Source: Paraphaeosphaeria minitans
Lineage: Eukaryota > Ascomycota > Dothideomycetes > Pleosporales > Didymosphaeriaceae
NCBI GenBank assembly: GCA_015832175.1
Contig: WJXW01000007.1
Coordinates: 310,001-374,000 of the forward strand
Reading direction: 5' to 3'
DNA: 64,000 bases
Both the position numbers and the translations under genes were made by a program. The notes below the pieces were generated by a model. The model saw nothing but the letters and a program-made list of their open reading frames with translations, was not told the origin of the DNA and did not search any database. The first letter of the stretch is position 1, and each line of letters begins with the position of its first letter. Shown here in pieces: positions 34,819 to 46,074 of the stretch.

Positions 34819-37800
34819 ATGCCGCGGCCATGGACAAGAAGGCGCTCCTTGTCCCATGGTAAGTCGCTGCCGTACGCTGACCACACCTATCCTCGCCGGC
34901 TGATCATTGCCAGCGGCCTCGTTCTGGGCTCCAGCTATCTGGCCACGAGCATCCCCACCTCCTTCGCCCTCGACCGCCCGCTGCACACCATCACCGCCGT
35001 CCTGCTGCTCTCGGGACTCGCAACAGTCGCCTACGAGACGCGCGCTGCAAAGACACGCCGCCCCCACAACCAGCACGACCGCCATGTCGCGATTCCGCTC
35101 CAGGCGGGCAGCGGCCGGCCCTCGTCCGAAGAGGAGTGGTCGTCCGAGGAGCGCAGCACGCAGTATCGTGGCCTCGGCCTCGGGCAGCGCGCCCTCGCCG
35201 TCATGCTAGCCGCGCTGCTGTGCCTGCTGACCGCCCGCATCGCCCTCTTCCACGCCGTCCTCAACGACGTTGAATGCGCGGGCCCGCAACTCACGGTAAG
35301 AAGGCGCTTTCTGCGCACGCGATCCCAATCGCACCTGCTGACTCTCGCAGGCGTTCCTGCCCCTCATCCTCGCCCTCTTCCACGCCTACCGCACGCCCAA
35401 GGACCGCCCGCTGCCCGCCTGGAGCGCCGAGTCATCGTCTGCTACACACCTCGACCGCTTCGTGCACTTTTTTCTCTACGGAACCACTCGCTACATCCTT
35501 CCCTCGCTCCTGCTGGCCATCAGCAGCTTCATCACCACCCTCAGGACCAGCGTGTTGCGCTCGACCTACATATGTCCCGCATCCACCTCCGCCGCTTCGC
35601 TTGTTCCCAAACTACAGTTGCTTGGATTTTTGGTAGATTGCATTCTGGCATTGCTTCTTTACCGCTTAGTAGACGAGGGGCTCTCCCAATCTGAAAGAAA
35701 CTCGCCCGAGCCCAAGGATGGCACCACCGTCCACGGCCTTGTTGGCTTCACTTTTATCGTACGTACTCTGCCATCCAGCACGCGCACTCGCTGACCCTTC
35801 AGGCTTCTGCTATAGTTCTCGGCATAGCGGGCATCGTTGTCTACACTGCATTGCCCGAACACCGCGAATGGCTGTTTTCAGCCCCTCGCGAATACCTACT
35901 TGGTCTTCTTCGTTTGTCTTTGATGATACCCCTTACGATGTTATGTTTCCTTGTCTCAGTACGTATCTTCCCTCCAGCGCGTAGACATGCGCTAACAGTA
36001 CAGGCTCGAATGTACGGCGTTATGGGTGCCGTGCTCATCGCAGCATTTTCTTGTGCATTTATCGGCGTTCTACGTGCCCTTGCCATGGGCGTTTCTTATT
36101 CCTTTCCTCCAAAGTCCACAGCTGGTGTCAGCCTCTGTCTCACTCTCCTCACAATTGCGCTGGTACTCCAGCTCGTTGCTGACGCCATCGACTCGGGCCA
36201 AAACCGGCCGAAGATGCCGGTCCGTCTAGGCCGAAATCAGACCGTCTCAATAGTAGCACTCCTGGTCCTTTTCTCCATCGGCGTCGGTGTATACCGTTAC
36301 CAACGGCCCATCGTAGGGCATCCCATTGACACCTTGCTTGCGGTTGCCGACGAGCAACACGAACGGTGGGCATTCCAAGCCTATCAAAGCAAATCGCTAG
36401 CGCAAGCAGTTGTTCGCTACCAAGAACGCTACGCGCGAGATCCGCCTCCGCACTTCGATAAATGGTATGAGTTCGCGACAAACCGGGACACCATTGTCAT
36501 TGATGATTTCGACAACATCGAAGAGGATCTGATCCCATTCTCGTCCCTCAAACCAGCAGAGTTGCGGAGACGTACTGCTGAGATTCTTGCTCACAACGAA
36601 GATCTAGGTGGCATCCGGATAAGAGATGGAAAAGCTCAGGTTTTCGGCAGTTCCCGTGCCGAGCAGAAATGGGTATTGGAAGGGATGGTTCGCATGATTG
36701 GCAAGTTCGTCGAATTCGTTCCGGATATGGATCTCGCTTTCAACCTGGATGACCAACCTCGCGTTGCCGTGCCCTATGAAAACTTTCAAGCAGCTCGCAT
36801 GCACCATCTCCACTACCCCGAGCATACCGCTGCCGACGGCACCATCGATTTCCGTCTCGATCGCGCATCCGCCTGGGAAGAAATTGCTGGGGCACCACGA
36901 GTGTTCGATCAGGCTGGGAGGAAGCCGTCATTCCAGACCTATGGCTCTGTTGCTTGCTCATCAGAATCGCGCGCACGAAAAGAACGGCGCTGGGACACTG
37001 GCGCTTTTTGCTCTGCCTGCTCTGCGCCGCACTCAATGGGAGCTTTCGTTGCAAATTGGGGTTTGTCGGCCAATCCTTGCCACCAACCGGATCTCGCCAA
37101 TCTCCACGGATTCCACCTGAGCCCCGCGGGTCTTTCTGGAACTCACGATTTGGTGCCAATATTCAGCCAAAGCCGGGCTCCCGGGTACGCCGATATCCGC
37201 TACCCTTCGCCCTGGAACTACTTGGACAGACAAAAGTACGAGTTCGGAGAAAATTTCCCAGATCCCCATTTTGCGACAAAGGAAAACGTCTTATTCTGGC
37301 GTGGAGAGGCAACAGAGGGGATCAGTATGGCTGGTTCTTGGAAAGGAATGCTACAGCAGCGCTTTGTCCATCTGGTTAACAACGAGACATCTCGACAACC
37401 TATCTTCCTACCGACGGGAAGCAAGAATGGCCGACTAGAGTACGCAATGGAATACCCCGAGCAGATTAGGGAGCGGCTCGAAACCAAGCTTGATGCACGC
37501 TTCGTTGGCGATCTCGCCCGGTGCGAAGGTCAAGATTGTGTTGACCAGAAGGTGGAATTCTGGCTGGGCAAGGATGTCGATTTCAAGGACCATTGGCGCT
37601 ACCGCTACCTTTTTGACACCGACGGTGCAGGTTTCTCCGGGCGCTTCCTTCCTTTCCTCCAGTCCAACAGTGTTGTCTTCAAGACAGCGCTTTTCCGCGA
37701 ATGGTACGAGGGTCGTCTCATTGCGTGGAAACACTTTGTCCCCGTCGATTCCCGCCTTCACGACCTGTTCTCCTCACTTGCATACTTTGGTGGCTACAGC

Positions 37801-38031
37801 TTGAAAGATAAAGGCAAGCGCACCATGGAACCAAAAGACAAGCAAGCGGAGGCAATAGCAAGGAATGGCAAAGTCTGGACGGAGAAGGTGTTGAGAAAGG
37901 AAGACATGGAGATATACATGTTCAGGTTGCTGCTCGAATGGGGTCGGCTGACGGATGACCGGAGGAAAGACGTTGGGTTTCGAATGGACACCAAAGGGCG
38001 CAAAGGAAAGGATGGAAAGGGCGACACTTAG
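34819..38031 (+). CDS. GT90/CAP10-family membrane glycosyltransferase
   Basis: Predicted exons are 34819-35295, 35351-35758, 35803-35958 and 36004-38031, giving 1022 residues. The N-terminal 470 residues hold about ten membrane segments (LIIASGLVLGSSYLA, LAVMLAALLCLLTA, FLPLILALFHAY, AIVLGIAGIVVY, TVSIVALLVLFSIGVGV). The catalytic half shows the CAP10/KDEL-like pattern: YEFATNRDTIVIDDFDNI, DLAFNLDDQPRVAVP, NVLFWRGEATEG, YRYLFDTDGAGFSGRF, then LFREWYEGRLIAWKHFVPVD. In Cryptococcus, CAP10 relatives act in capsule glycan synthesis; the family transfers xylose or glucose in the Golgi. The last intron is 45 bp with no stop, so its splicing is less certain. A stack of tandem repeats lies just upstream. 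Confidence 0.88.
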
Positions 38032-39622
38032 CGACATTTTACGTATGCATGATCTGGATACTGGACTACACAATCTCATCTTGTTTTATATTTCCTCATT
38101 ATCCGCTATTGGCTCGATGCCATGATCTTTATGTTGCGTGCCGAGTTCAGGCCTGTGAATTGCATAAACCGTAATTGTCAAGGCTTAGGACAAGACTTTC
38201 AGATACCGGGCAGACTAGAGAGACTCTTTTGAATGTACCAGTCACAGCCTTGCTCTGAGACGGCGCACGCGTGCATGCCTGGCCCAAGTTGTCTTGGTGC
38301 CGCTGCGGTCGGGCGTTACCTACACGAACGGACCAATCGCAACGGTGAAACTACTAGGTATGCTTCTAGCGCCATTTGTCTTTGGGTCACCGTACCCGTC
38401 TCCCTTTCATCTTCACTAGTCTACCACGTAGCAAGCCCGCGAGAAATTGCTGTGGTGGCAGATGGTGGACGGAAACGAGCAAAACCACACGCGGTCGAAG
38501 CGCGGTTGCACGGTGGGTCGGTGGGTAGGTATGGTAGGCTTGCTTCTAGGAACTTGTTCGGTGGCGTGCTCTCACTTCTTTGGTAGGTAGCGGTTGGGTG
38601 CGGTGAGATAAAAGGCCCGGATGTAATGTACGTACGCAATCACTCTTGGGTAGTCTACTGGCCGTAAATGCGAAGGATTGATTCGCTTGGCATTGTGGAA
38701 GCCGGACACTTGGGTACGTTTGATCTAACCTCAGCTCCCTATTACGGGTGTAGGTAGACTTAGATGTCACTGGTTCCGCACGATAGCTGATCCGTAGCTA
38801 GGTACTTACCGTACACCAATCAGCCTCAGATCATGCAACCGAAATTTGCTACGACCGAAAGACTCTGCAGAACAGCGCTCGTTTGCGTAATTCTGTCGCA
38901 ACACTTCAAAAGAGTTCGACGAGTTCCCTGCTCCTCTCCTCTCGGCAACGGGGTTTGGGAAATGTATAGTCTTGGGGGTTGGCGAGCGGGGACGATGCGT
39001 GAAGCAAGCCATCGTAGCACTGGGAGCCCTGCATGGGTCCTTCACGGTTCATCGACCAATACCTCCCCCCACATTTTCAATCGCTATTGGCTCCCCACCT
39101 TCTACACAAGGCAAGCTGGAGTAGTTTCACTAGCCTAGTGAATCATACACAGCTGCTATTGATTAACACAAGACATGGAAATGGTGCTGGCGCACCCTAT
39201 CCAATAAATTCACCCTACTTTTCGTCTGCATACTTATAGGTAGGTAGTAGAATGGATCTGCGTAAACTTTTACAGTAGGGCCGCCTAAGAATTCCCATTC
39301 ACATTGTCGGCCACCAATCCGCAAGACCTGGACGCTGATAGAGCTGACGATGCTCCCAACTTCGCATCCACGGGATCTGGATCTCTGGTCTAAAGTTGGC
39401 AGGACCCCTTGTGTTTCAGGTCCCGATAGTTCCCCTCGCTTCACCCCATTCGGCCCGAGTCGCTGTCATCTTACGGTAGCCTAGCGTCCATCTCCGCACA
39501 CATACTGCCATCACTCTAAGTAACGCACGCTCAGCACAGTGCCTACACACCGGCTCCTGGATATCAGACATTACTATTCATCAATCGCCTAGATACCGCA
39601 GCTACTTCGCCGGAACCCTGGC
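38032..39622. other. Intergenic between convergent genes
   Basis: No exon chain or domain. TAGGTAGG-type elements occur near 38525, 38582 and 39238. Confidence 0.55.
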
Positions 39623-40602
39623 TCACGCGCCCGCCTCCTCTTTGGACCCAATCGTCGCGGAGCCGCCGCCTCGTGCCTCCGCAATCACCTGCGCGCCCAC
39701 CACCAGTCCCGAACTCTTGCTCTTGAAGATGCCGCTGATGGCCATGAAGCCTGGGTACGGCTCGTACACGTACTCCTCCTCCCAGACCTCCTGGCCCTTG
39801 AACGTGACGCTCTCGTTGAAGCCGTTGAAGCGCATGTTCTGCGCGTAGCTGCCGACGACCTTGCTGCCGGAGACGACGCCGCTGTTGTCGAGCTTCTGGT
39901 CCACGAGGTCGCCGTTTTGCGCCAGGATGCGGTTGGTGTGCGTGTTGCCGCTGTAGTCGTCGACCGAGTAGAGGATGTTGTTGGCGAGCTGGAACTGCTG
40001 GGTGTCGATGTCGCTGCGCTTGGCTTTTTGGGAGCCGGTCAAGCCGTCGGTGACGTCGTCGACGAGGCCTGAGGTGGAGTTGATGATGGTGCCGAGGCCG
40101 TTGCCCAGCTCGGCAAGGATGGGGTTGATATCAATCGAGCTGAGGGTGTCGTTGATCATCAGAACGAGGTTGGCGAGACGCGCCTCGAGGAGCACTTTCG
40201 CGGTGACGTTCTGGATCAGCAGGTTCACCCTTTGGATGGAGAGGTCGACACCGGCGTTGAAGGAGAGGAGTTGCAAAACTTGGGCGTCGAGGTTGATCTT
40301 GGCAGTGAGGTTTTGCACTTCGATGCGGATCTCGCCGACGTGCACTGAAGCCTAGAGTTCTTGTCAGTGACCTGTCGCTCGATTCATGGGACAAGACTCA
40401 CGTTCAGGAACACATCGGGCTCAGGGACCAATGCCGACACGTTGTTGTTCGTGTTCTCGGTCTCGTAGACCATTGCAAGCGGGTCGCCATCCTGTCTGAT
40501 GTCGAGCTTGTAGCCCGTGTATCCGTCATTGTCAGTTATTTGAGCGGAACCCAAGATGGGCAGCAGAAGGAACGTGAACAGGCATGCGAGGAAAGACTGC
40601 AT
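39623..40602 (-). CDS. Secreted protein, divergent paralog A
   Basis: Transcribed exons are 40602-40402 and 40351-39623, giving 309 residues. The signal peptide is about 1-20 (MQSFLACLFTFLLLPILGSA). Between about 60 and 170 runs a series of amphipathic strand-like segments: EPDVFLNASVHVGEIRIEV, INLDAQVLQLLSFNAGVDLS, VNLLIQNVTAKVLLEARL, IDINPIL. These match the neighbouring plus-strand gene segment by segment. The C-terminal half (FNGFNESVTFKGQEVWEEEY, GFMAISGIFKSK) is longer than in the partner. Several N-glycosylation sequons are present. I do not recognise the family; an extracellular or wall location is likely. Confidence 0.82.
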
Positions 40603-41095
40603 CTTGACGAGCAGTCAAAGTTTGGTAGAGAGCGAACGCAGCTTCAACGGCTACAAAACAGGACGGAAAGGATGGACGACAGGCAGTCCGCGAGCTGTAA
40701 GTGCCATTCTGATGCGGGGACGCGCCGTTGACAAAAGGTTCGCGCTGTGATGCGCTTGCATGGATGCTGCATGATTATCCCCGAAGGTTGTGGCCTTTGC
40801 CCTGAACATTAAGATTAAGGAGACCAATTGCCATGTCCAAAGCCTCGAAAACAAGTTTGTTAGCACCGAATTTCCAGGTGCCGTCCTTGATTTCGCGGTA
40901 AGGACCCATGCGAGGCTCGGTTTTGACGTTTTACCCGAAATTAGATCGCTTGGTTTCATGCACGGCTACGGTTCACGTCAACGATGTGGACTGCGCCAAT
41001 GCGTCTGGTTTAAATGTTAGCACGGCCGGTCTTTCGAGAGGAGTTTGCCTTGCGTCGTTGCTCTTCTCTCGTCATCAACGTTGTTGCTCACAATC
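40603..41095. promoter_or_regulatory. Shared divergent promoter of paralog pair
   Basis: A 493-bp spacer lies between the two opposite start codons of the paralogous secreted-protein genes, so one intergenic segment serves both. No site is clear enough to name. Confidence 0.6.
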
Positions 41096-42011
41096 ATGCA
41101 GTCTCTCCTTTCGTTCCGCATGCTTGTGCTTTTCTTCCTCTCCTTCGCGACCCAGATCCTCGCGCAATCTGCAACTTCTTCAGCTACTCAACCGCCCCCT
41201 TCCAGCTCAAGCAGGGCCCCGGTCACGAATGGAACTTCGACCACCCCACCCGACGTTGCTACCACGTCGACGGTCCCGGATGTATACCTGAATGTCCCTG
41301 AGCTGCACGTCGGGCGCATTGAACTCGACGTGGAGAAACTGCAAGCCGACATCAACTTGAACGCCAAAGTCGCCGGCCTGGTCACGGTGAATGCCGGTGT
41401 TCAACTTTCTGTGGAGAAGATCAACATCACGATCGCGGACGTCGATGTGCAGCTGGAACTCGTCGTGCGCCTCGGGCATCTCGTCGACATTGTGGAGCGC
41501 GTCTTCGAATCGCTCGACCTGAACCCTCTCCTGCTCGGCCTCATCAACAACGTGACGAACCTCGTCGGCGATGTCATCGGCGCCGTTGACGGTCTCCTCG
41601 GCACCATCACCAACGGCGGAAAGACGCTCAACTTCCTGGTCGACAATCTGGGCAACATTGTGCAGGAGGTCGTCGGTGGTACCACCGGTGCTCTCTCCCA
41701 GATTGTGGGAAACTACCAGCAGAGTAAACCCCCTAGAATACTTTCTGCAACGCATGCACTGACTCGACGATCCAGACATGACGCAAGTCGGAGACAGCAA
41801 GCAGCTCGGCAACGGTCTGATCCAGAAGACATTCTCGTACGACGCCTTGAGCGCATTGGTAGACATTGTGTTTAACTCGGCCGGCCAGGTCGTGCAGGCT
41901 ACGGTGCAGAAGGGTAAGGGTGGTGGGTCGAGCTCGACAACGGCGAGCGCAACTGCGACCCCGATGCCGGTGACACTACCTGTCAGCACTGATGCCAGCG
42001 CGTCCTCTTAA
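41096..42011 (+). CDS. Secreted protein, divergent paralog B
   Basis: Predicted exons are 41096-41723 and 41776-42011, giving 287 residues. The signal peptide (about 1-24, MQSLLSFRMLVLFFLSFATQ) is followed by a Ser/Thr/Pro linker. The repeat-like region VPDVYLNVPELHVGRIELDV, INLNAKVAGLVTVNAGVQLS, INITIADVDVQLELVVRL and LDLNPLL then aligns with paralog A. After LLLGLINNVTNLVGDVIGAV comes FSYDALSALVDIVFNSAGQV and a Ser/Thr-rich tail. The strand-loop-strand pattern with alternating hydrophobic residues is consistent with an elongated, stacked beta structure. No domain is recognised. The intron was set by phase and joins YQQN to MTQVGDS. Confidence 0.82.
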
Positions 42012-43771
42012 GGGACTGTAGTAAATTACAATGTTAATTCGAACGCCAAGGCCATCATTCTTTTGCACGGTGAATGAGACGCCTATATGCTAAGTAGAGC
42101 TGAGGACGAAAAAAGAAGACCGCAGCAGAAACATTGTTTCCAGGTTGCCAGATGTCTATACATGAATGAAGCGGAACTCTTGGATCTGAGATGGGTTTGT
42201 AAAAAGCATTCGTGTGGGACTACCTAGCTATCTCGCTAGAAGGTATCACGAACCCTCTGGGCTCTTGAGGCATTCAAGGACCGCCAAACGGCGCTTCCCT
42301 ATTCTTTAATCTCCTACGCCGCAGCTCATCATGTTTTCTGTAAAGGCCTCAAGGCTACATCTGAATCTACTTTACAAACTGGCATGTCAAGCGGGAGGGT
42401 TCAAGAAAAGGTAGAGGAAGAAGAGTATGGAGTGCGAGAAAGAGGAGAGGAGAGACACAGACGTGCATGAAATGTTAGCGAAGACGAGGATGCCGAAGAG
42501 GCGATGGTTCAGGGAATCGGGAATTGGGAACAGAACCCGGAGCAGCACGAAGAAGGATTTGAATCCCTGAGTTTGTGGGCTGAGGCATGCCATGGCTCGG
42601 AAAATCGCGGAGACATTCTACGCTGTAAACAACTTCAGCGTTCACGTGTATCAACTCGAAGAGTTTCTGTTCTAGGACCGTACGGGAACTGGTTTCAAGC
42701 CATTTGATCACATTCGAAGGGAACATCAGCGTCCACGTTCCTACGACATACTGTAGTGGCGAGGCAGAGCTCTGAGTACGAAATGGCCTTTCTCAACGGG
42801 ATGTACATGCAGTTGAACCAGTTGACGTGTTCTCGCCCACAGGCCCATGTTCACCATGGAGGTTCAGATCAAAGATCGCCACCTCTGCTCATGAAATATG
42901 AACTCGGGGAGCGGCGTTTCTACCATGTTATGGAGTCCGTCCGAGCGCCAATCTACGAGATTTTTTTTCACTCGAATGTGAATGTTATCATAAAAAACAC
43001 ATGGATGTCCAACAGCACAACGCGCGATAGACCCGAAGAGCCTATGAACTATTTCGGCACGAGCAAGGAAGCATAGGAAGCTGAGATAGTAAGACATGGT
43101 CCAGACTGGATGTCGTGGATGAACCTTGGTACGAGAGAAGAGCTCGAGGCTGAGGATGAGGGACGTCGCAGTGACGCGGAAGGTCGGCTGCGAGATGCTC
43201 TGGAGTAGCGATGGGGGCGTTTCCATTCGATAGATGCATACTGCTCCAGGTAGAAGTCTGAGTGTAGTGGGTTAACTAAACCAGGGCAGGCAGTAGGTGG
43301 GCCGGTAGTACATAAACTTGACCTAGCACTTCCAGTGCCAAGGACCGTCCTGTTTCTTTTGATGCGCAGAACGACCTTATCTGTAGACAACTTGTACTTT
43401 TGGATGATCTGCCGTCGTAGGAGAGCTGGTTCCTCAAGTCCCTGCACACGAGAATGTGTCCTGGTACTCCTAACTCGAGCGGGCGGATTAGAAGTGTGGT
43501 GATTGCTCATTGGGTGAGTGGGAGTGAATTGTTGGGTGCCATGGCCTTAGCATGACTGAAGTATTTTCAAAATCGCTCCTCCGCCCCCATGTATGGTATA
43601 ACCTGCTTTTCCTGGGTATCAGTGATGTGGGTTTCTTTAATAGTCAACACCGAGACCCGATTAGCCGCTTTTGTTAGGTAAGCGAGCAGTTGAAGGATCC
43701 TCGTATGCGTGTGACAGGCAACAGCGCCACCACACCCAGCTGGTCGGTACGAGCTTACAGCGGGATCCACA
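42012..43771. other. Intergenic with a possible gene relic
   Basis: Short plus-strand frames at 42500-43076 have a coding look but no intact chain. See the separate pseudogene entry. The remainder shows nothing. Confidence 0.5.
42500..43076 (+). pseudogene. Possible relic of a fungal gene, unassigned
   Basis: Fragments in different frames look protein-like: MARKIAETFYAVNNFSVHVY (from 42592, stop at 42676), then ESVRAPIYEIFFHSNVNVII (within 42756-43076). FYAVNNFSV recalls the xFYxxNxF phrase in many fungal F-box-like or 2EXR-like multicopy proteins. The fragments are not joined by usable introns. A decayed copy is the best reading, but the assignment is weak. Confidence 0.2.
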
Positions 43772-45574
43772 ATGCCACTGGAGTCGCGTATGCTCGGCAT
43801 CTTGCTCGAACACTATGCGATCGTCGTTGTCGTCGTGAGCGCGGTGTACACGGCTGTTCTCGTCGCTCACCGCCTCTTCTTCTCGCCTCTTGCCAAATTC
43901 CCCGGACCGAAGATTGCGGCGGTCACCACTTGGTATGAGTTCTACCATGACTACTTCCGAAGAGGGAATTATGTTTTCAAGATCAAGGAGATGCATGACA
44001 GATATGGTGAGTCGATCAGGCACATCCCGATTCCATCAAGCACCGCGCTAATCCACACCGTACAGGACCTATAGTTCGCATTACTCCACATGAGCTGTCG
44101 ATCCACGACCCGGAATTCTACAACTCGCTAAACGTATCTGGAAGCGTGAGGAAGACTGATAACTTTGAAGGCTTTGCGCGCGGCATAGACTTTGATGGTC
44201 AGTAGCGCTGGTGTGCAGCCCCAACTCAGCTGACGCGGAATTACGACAGACACACACTTCCTCTCCACGTCGCACGATCTTCATCGTCGGCGACGCAAAC
44301 CTCTGGAACCATTTTTCTCTCGTGCAGGTGTCACCAAGCTTGAGCCTATGGTTGGGGAAGTAGCCAAACGCTTTGTCCGGCGGCTCGACAGTTTTCGGGG
44401 AACCGACCAAGTGATTCGCCTCGATCACGCATACGTAGCTCTTGCTGCCGATGTGGTAGGCAAGATTTGTTTCGAAAGTAACTCTAACATGATCGATGAG
44501 CCGACTTTCGGTGTAGAGTGGTACAACGTGCTCCACAACTTCATTCATTCGCTCCCATTGGTAATGGCATTTCCTCAGCTCATCAAGTATGCCTACTCCT
44601 GGAGAATAGCTGCTGGAACTGACCCTTTCTAGGATTCTTAATGTGATACCTTCTGAGATCTTACATTGGCTTGATCCACGCTTGGTAACATTTGAGAAAT
44701 TCCGAGACTTCGCTCGCCAACACATTATCGATGCCAAACGAGAACTGGAGGAGAAGCCAGACTACGAAACGTTCGAGACTCGGAACTCTGTGTTCCGACA
44801 TCTCCTCTTGAGTGGGCTCCCGGAGAGCGACCTCTCCGTCGAGAGATTGACCAAGGAAGCACAAATATTCCTTGGGGCCGGCAGCATCAGCGCGGCTCGT
44901 ACTCTAGACTTCATCAGTTACTATATCATTGCAAACGAAGGCTATCTCAAAAGATTACAGTTGGAACTGGTTCCTCTCATGGGAGGCTACCCCATGCGAC
45001 TACCGTCGTTCGTTGAGCTGGAGCGGCTTCCCTTCCTACAGGCATTGATCAAAGAGGGGTTGCGATTAAGCTATGGCGTTATGCACCGAATGCCTCGTGT
45101 ATCCCCAGATCAACCCATTGTCTATCGAGACTGGGTCATTCCACCTGGGGTACGAGCGCCTCCACCCGTTTTTATTTAGAGATTGACCAAGTACAGGTCT
45201 CTGTTGGAATGTCAGCATACATGAACCATACGGACCCGAATATCTATCCTGATCCCTTCACCTTCAATCCTGAACGGTGGCTAAAAGATGTCACACCCGC
45301 AATGACCCGATGTCTGGTTCCGTTCTCTAAGGGGTCACGGAACTGCCTTGGCATGAAGTAAGTTATTAAGCATTGATATTTAAAATGTTCAAAATTAAAA
45401 GTTCTTAGTCTGGCATACATGGAGCTGTACAAGACGCTCTCGACTGTGTTTCGACCAGGAGGTCCAAAGCTTGAACTGTTCGAAACAGACGAGAGCGATA
45501 TCGTTCAAGCCCACGACTACATCATTCCGTTGCCCAATCTAGAGAGCAAAGGCCTACGCGTCAAAGTGGTCTAG
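43772..45574 (+). CDS. Cytochrome P450 monooxygenase (6 exons)
   Basis: Predicted exons are 43772-44006, 44066-44197, 44250-44586, 44633-45149, 45197-45357 and 45409-45574, giving 515 residues, all in phase. An N-terminal membrane anchor (AIVVVVVSAVYTAVLVAH) is followed by the proline hinge FFSPLAKFPGPK. The family motifs ExxR (EGLR), PERW (FNPERW) and the heme-Cys loop PFSKGSRNCLG are intact. The I-helix reads LGAGSISAARTL where most P450s have AGxDTT, so the usual acid-Thr pair is lost. The pattern resembles fungal trichodiene oxygenase/benzoate-type P450s; the substrate is unknown. It converges on the AT3 gene at the edge of the proposed glycan cluster, and its membership there is uncertain. 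Confidence 0.9.
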
Positions 45575-46074
45575 GAAGAGAACGGCTACTGCTGTACATT
45601 TGACAGGAGAGTCATTTGTGTAGTAGGTCTTGGCGTGTATGGAGGTACCCATAACTCGCAATGACATACATTGTTTGGAGCTAATATTGCATGTCAATAT
45701 GAGATTCCTGTAAGACTACTGTAACCTTGGACGGTTTTAGAGTATTTTTAGTGCTCGAAAATCAATGTTGACGCCCCCCAGTCTTGAGGCTGTGTTAGGT
45801 AGGGTCAATATGAATACGAGCAATTGCTTTTCTCAAAATTATTATAGCACCGCGAACAATAAAATTAAGAACAGTGTAAAACTGGTAGAGCATAGAAGAT
45901 ATCCTCTTTGCTGGATAGAAAGCTTAATCTCGTTACATTCTGTCGTCTGACACCCTGGAGCCAACAACTAAGACTTTGCTCTATCGATCTCCAATCTGCA
46001 GTCTTAACACTAATCAACACTTTCCTGACCTCTCGGGCCTGGTGTTTTTAAGCCACCCCTATTACGTATCGGAT
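45575..46074. other. Short convergent 3' spacer
   Basis: AT-rich 3' flank of the P450 and AT3 genes. No gene seen. Confidence 0.6.

Noticed and set aside
41207..41989. 260-codon reverse frame
   Set aside because: Antisense to secreted paralog B, with no domain and no signal peptide.
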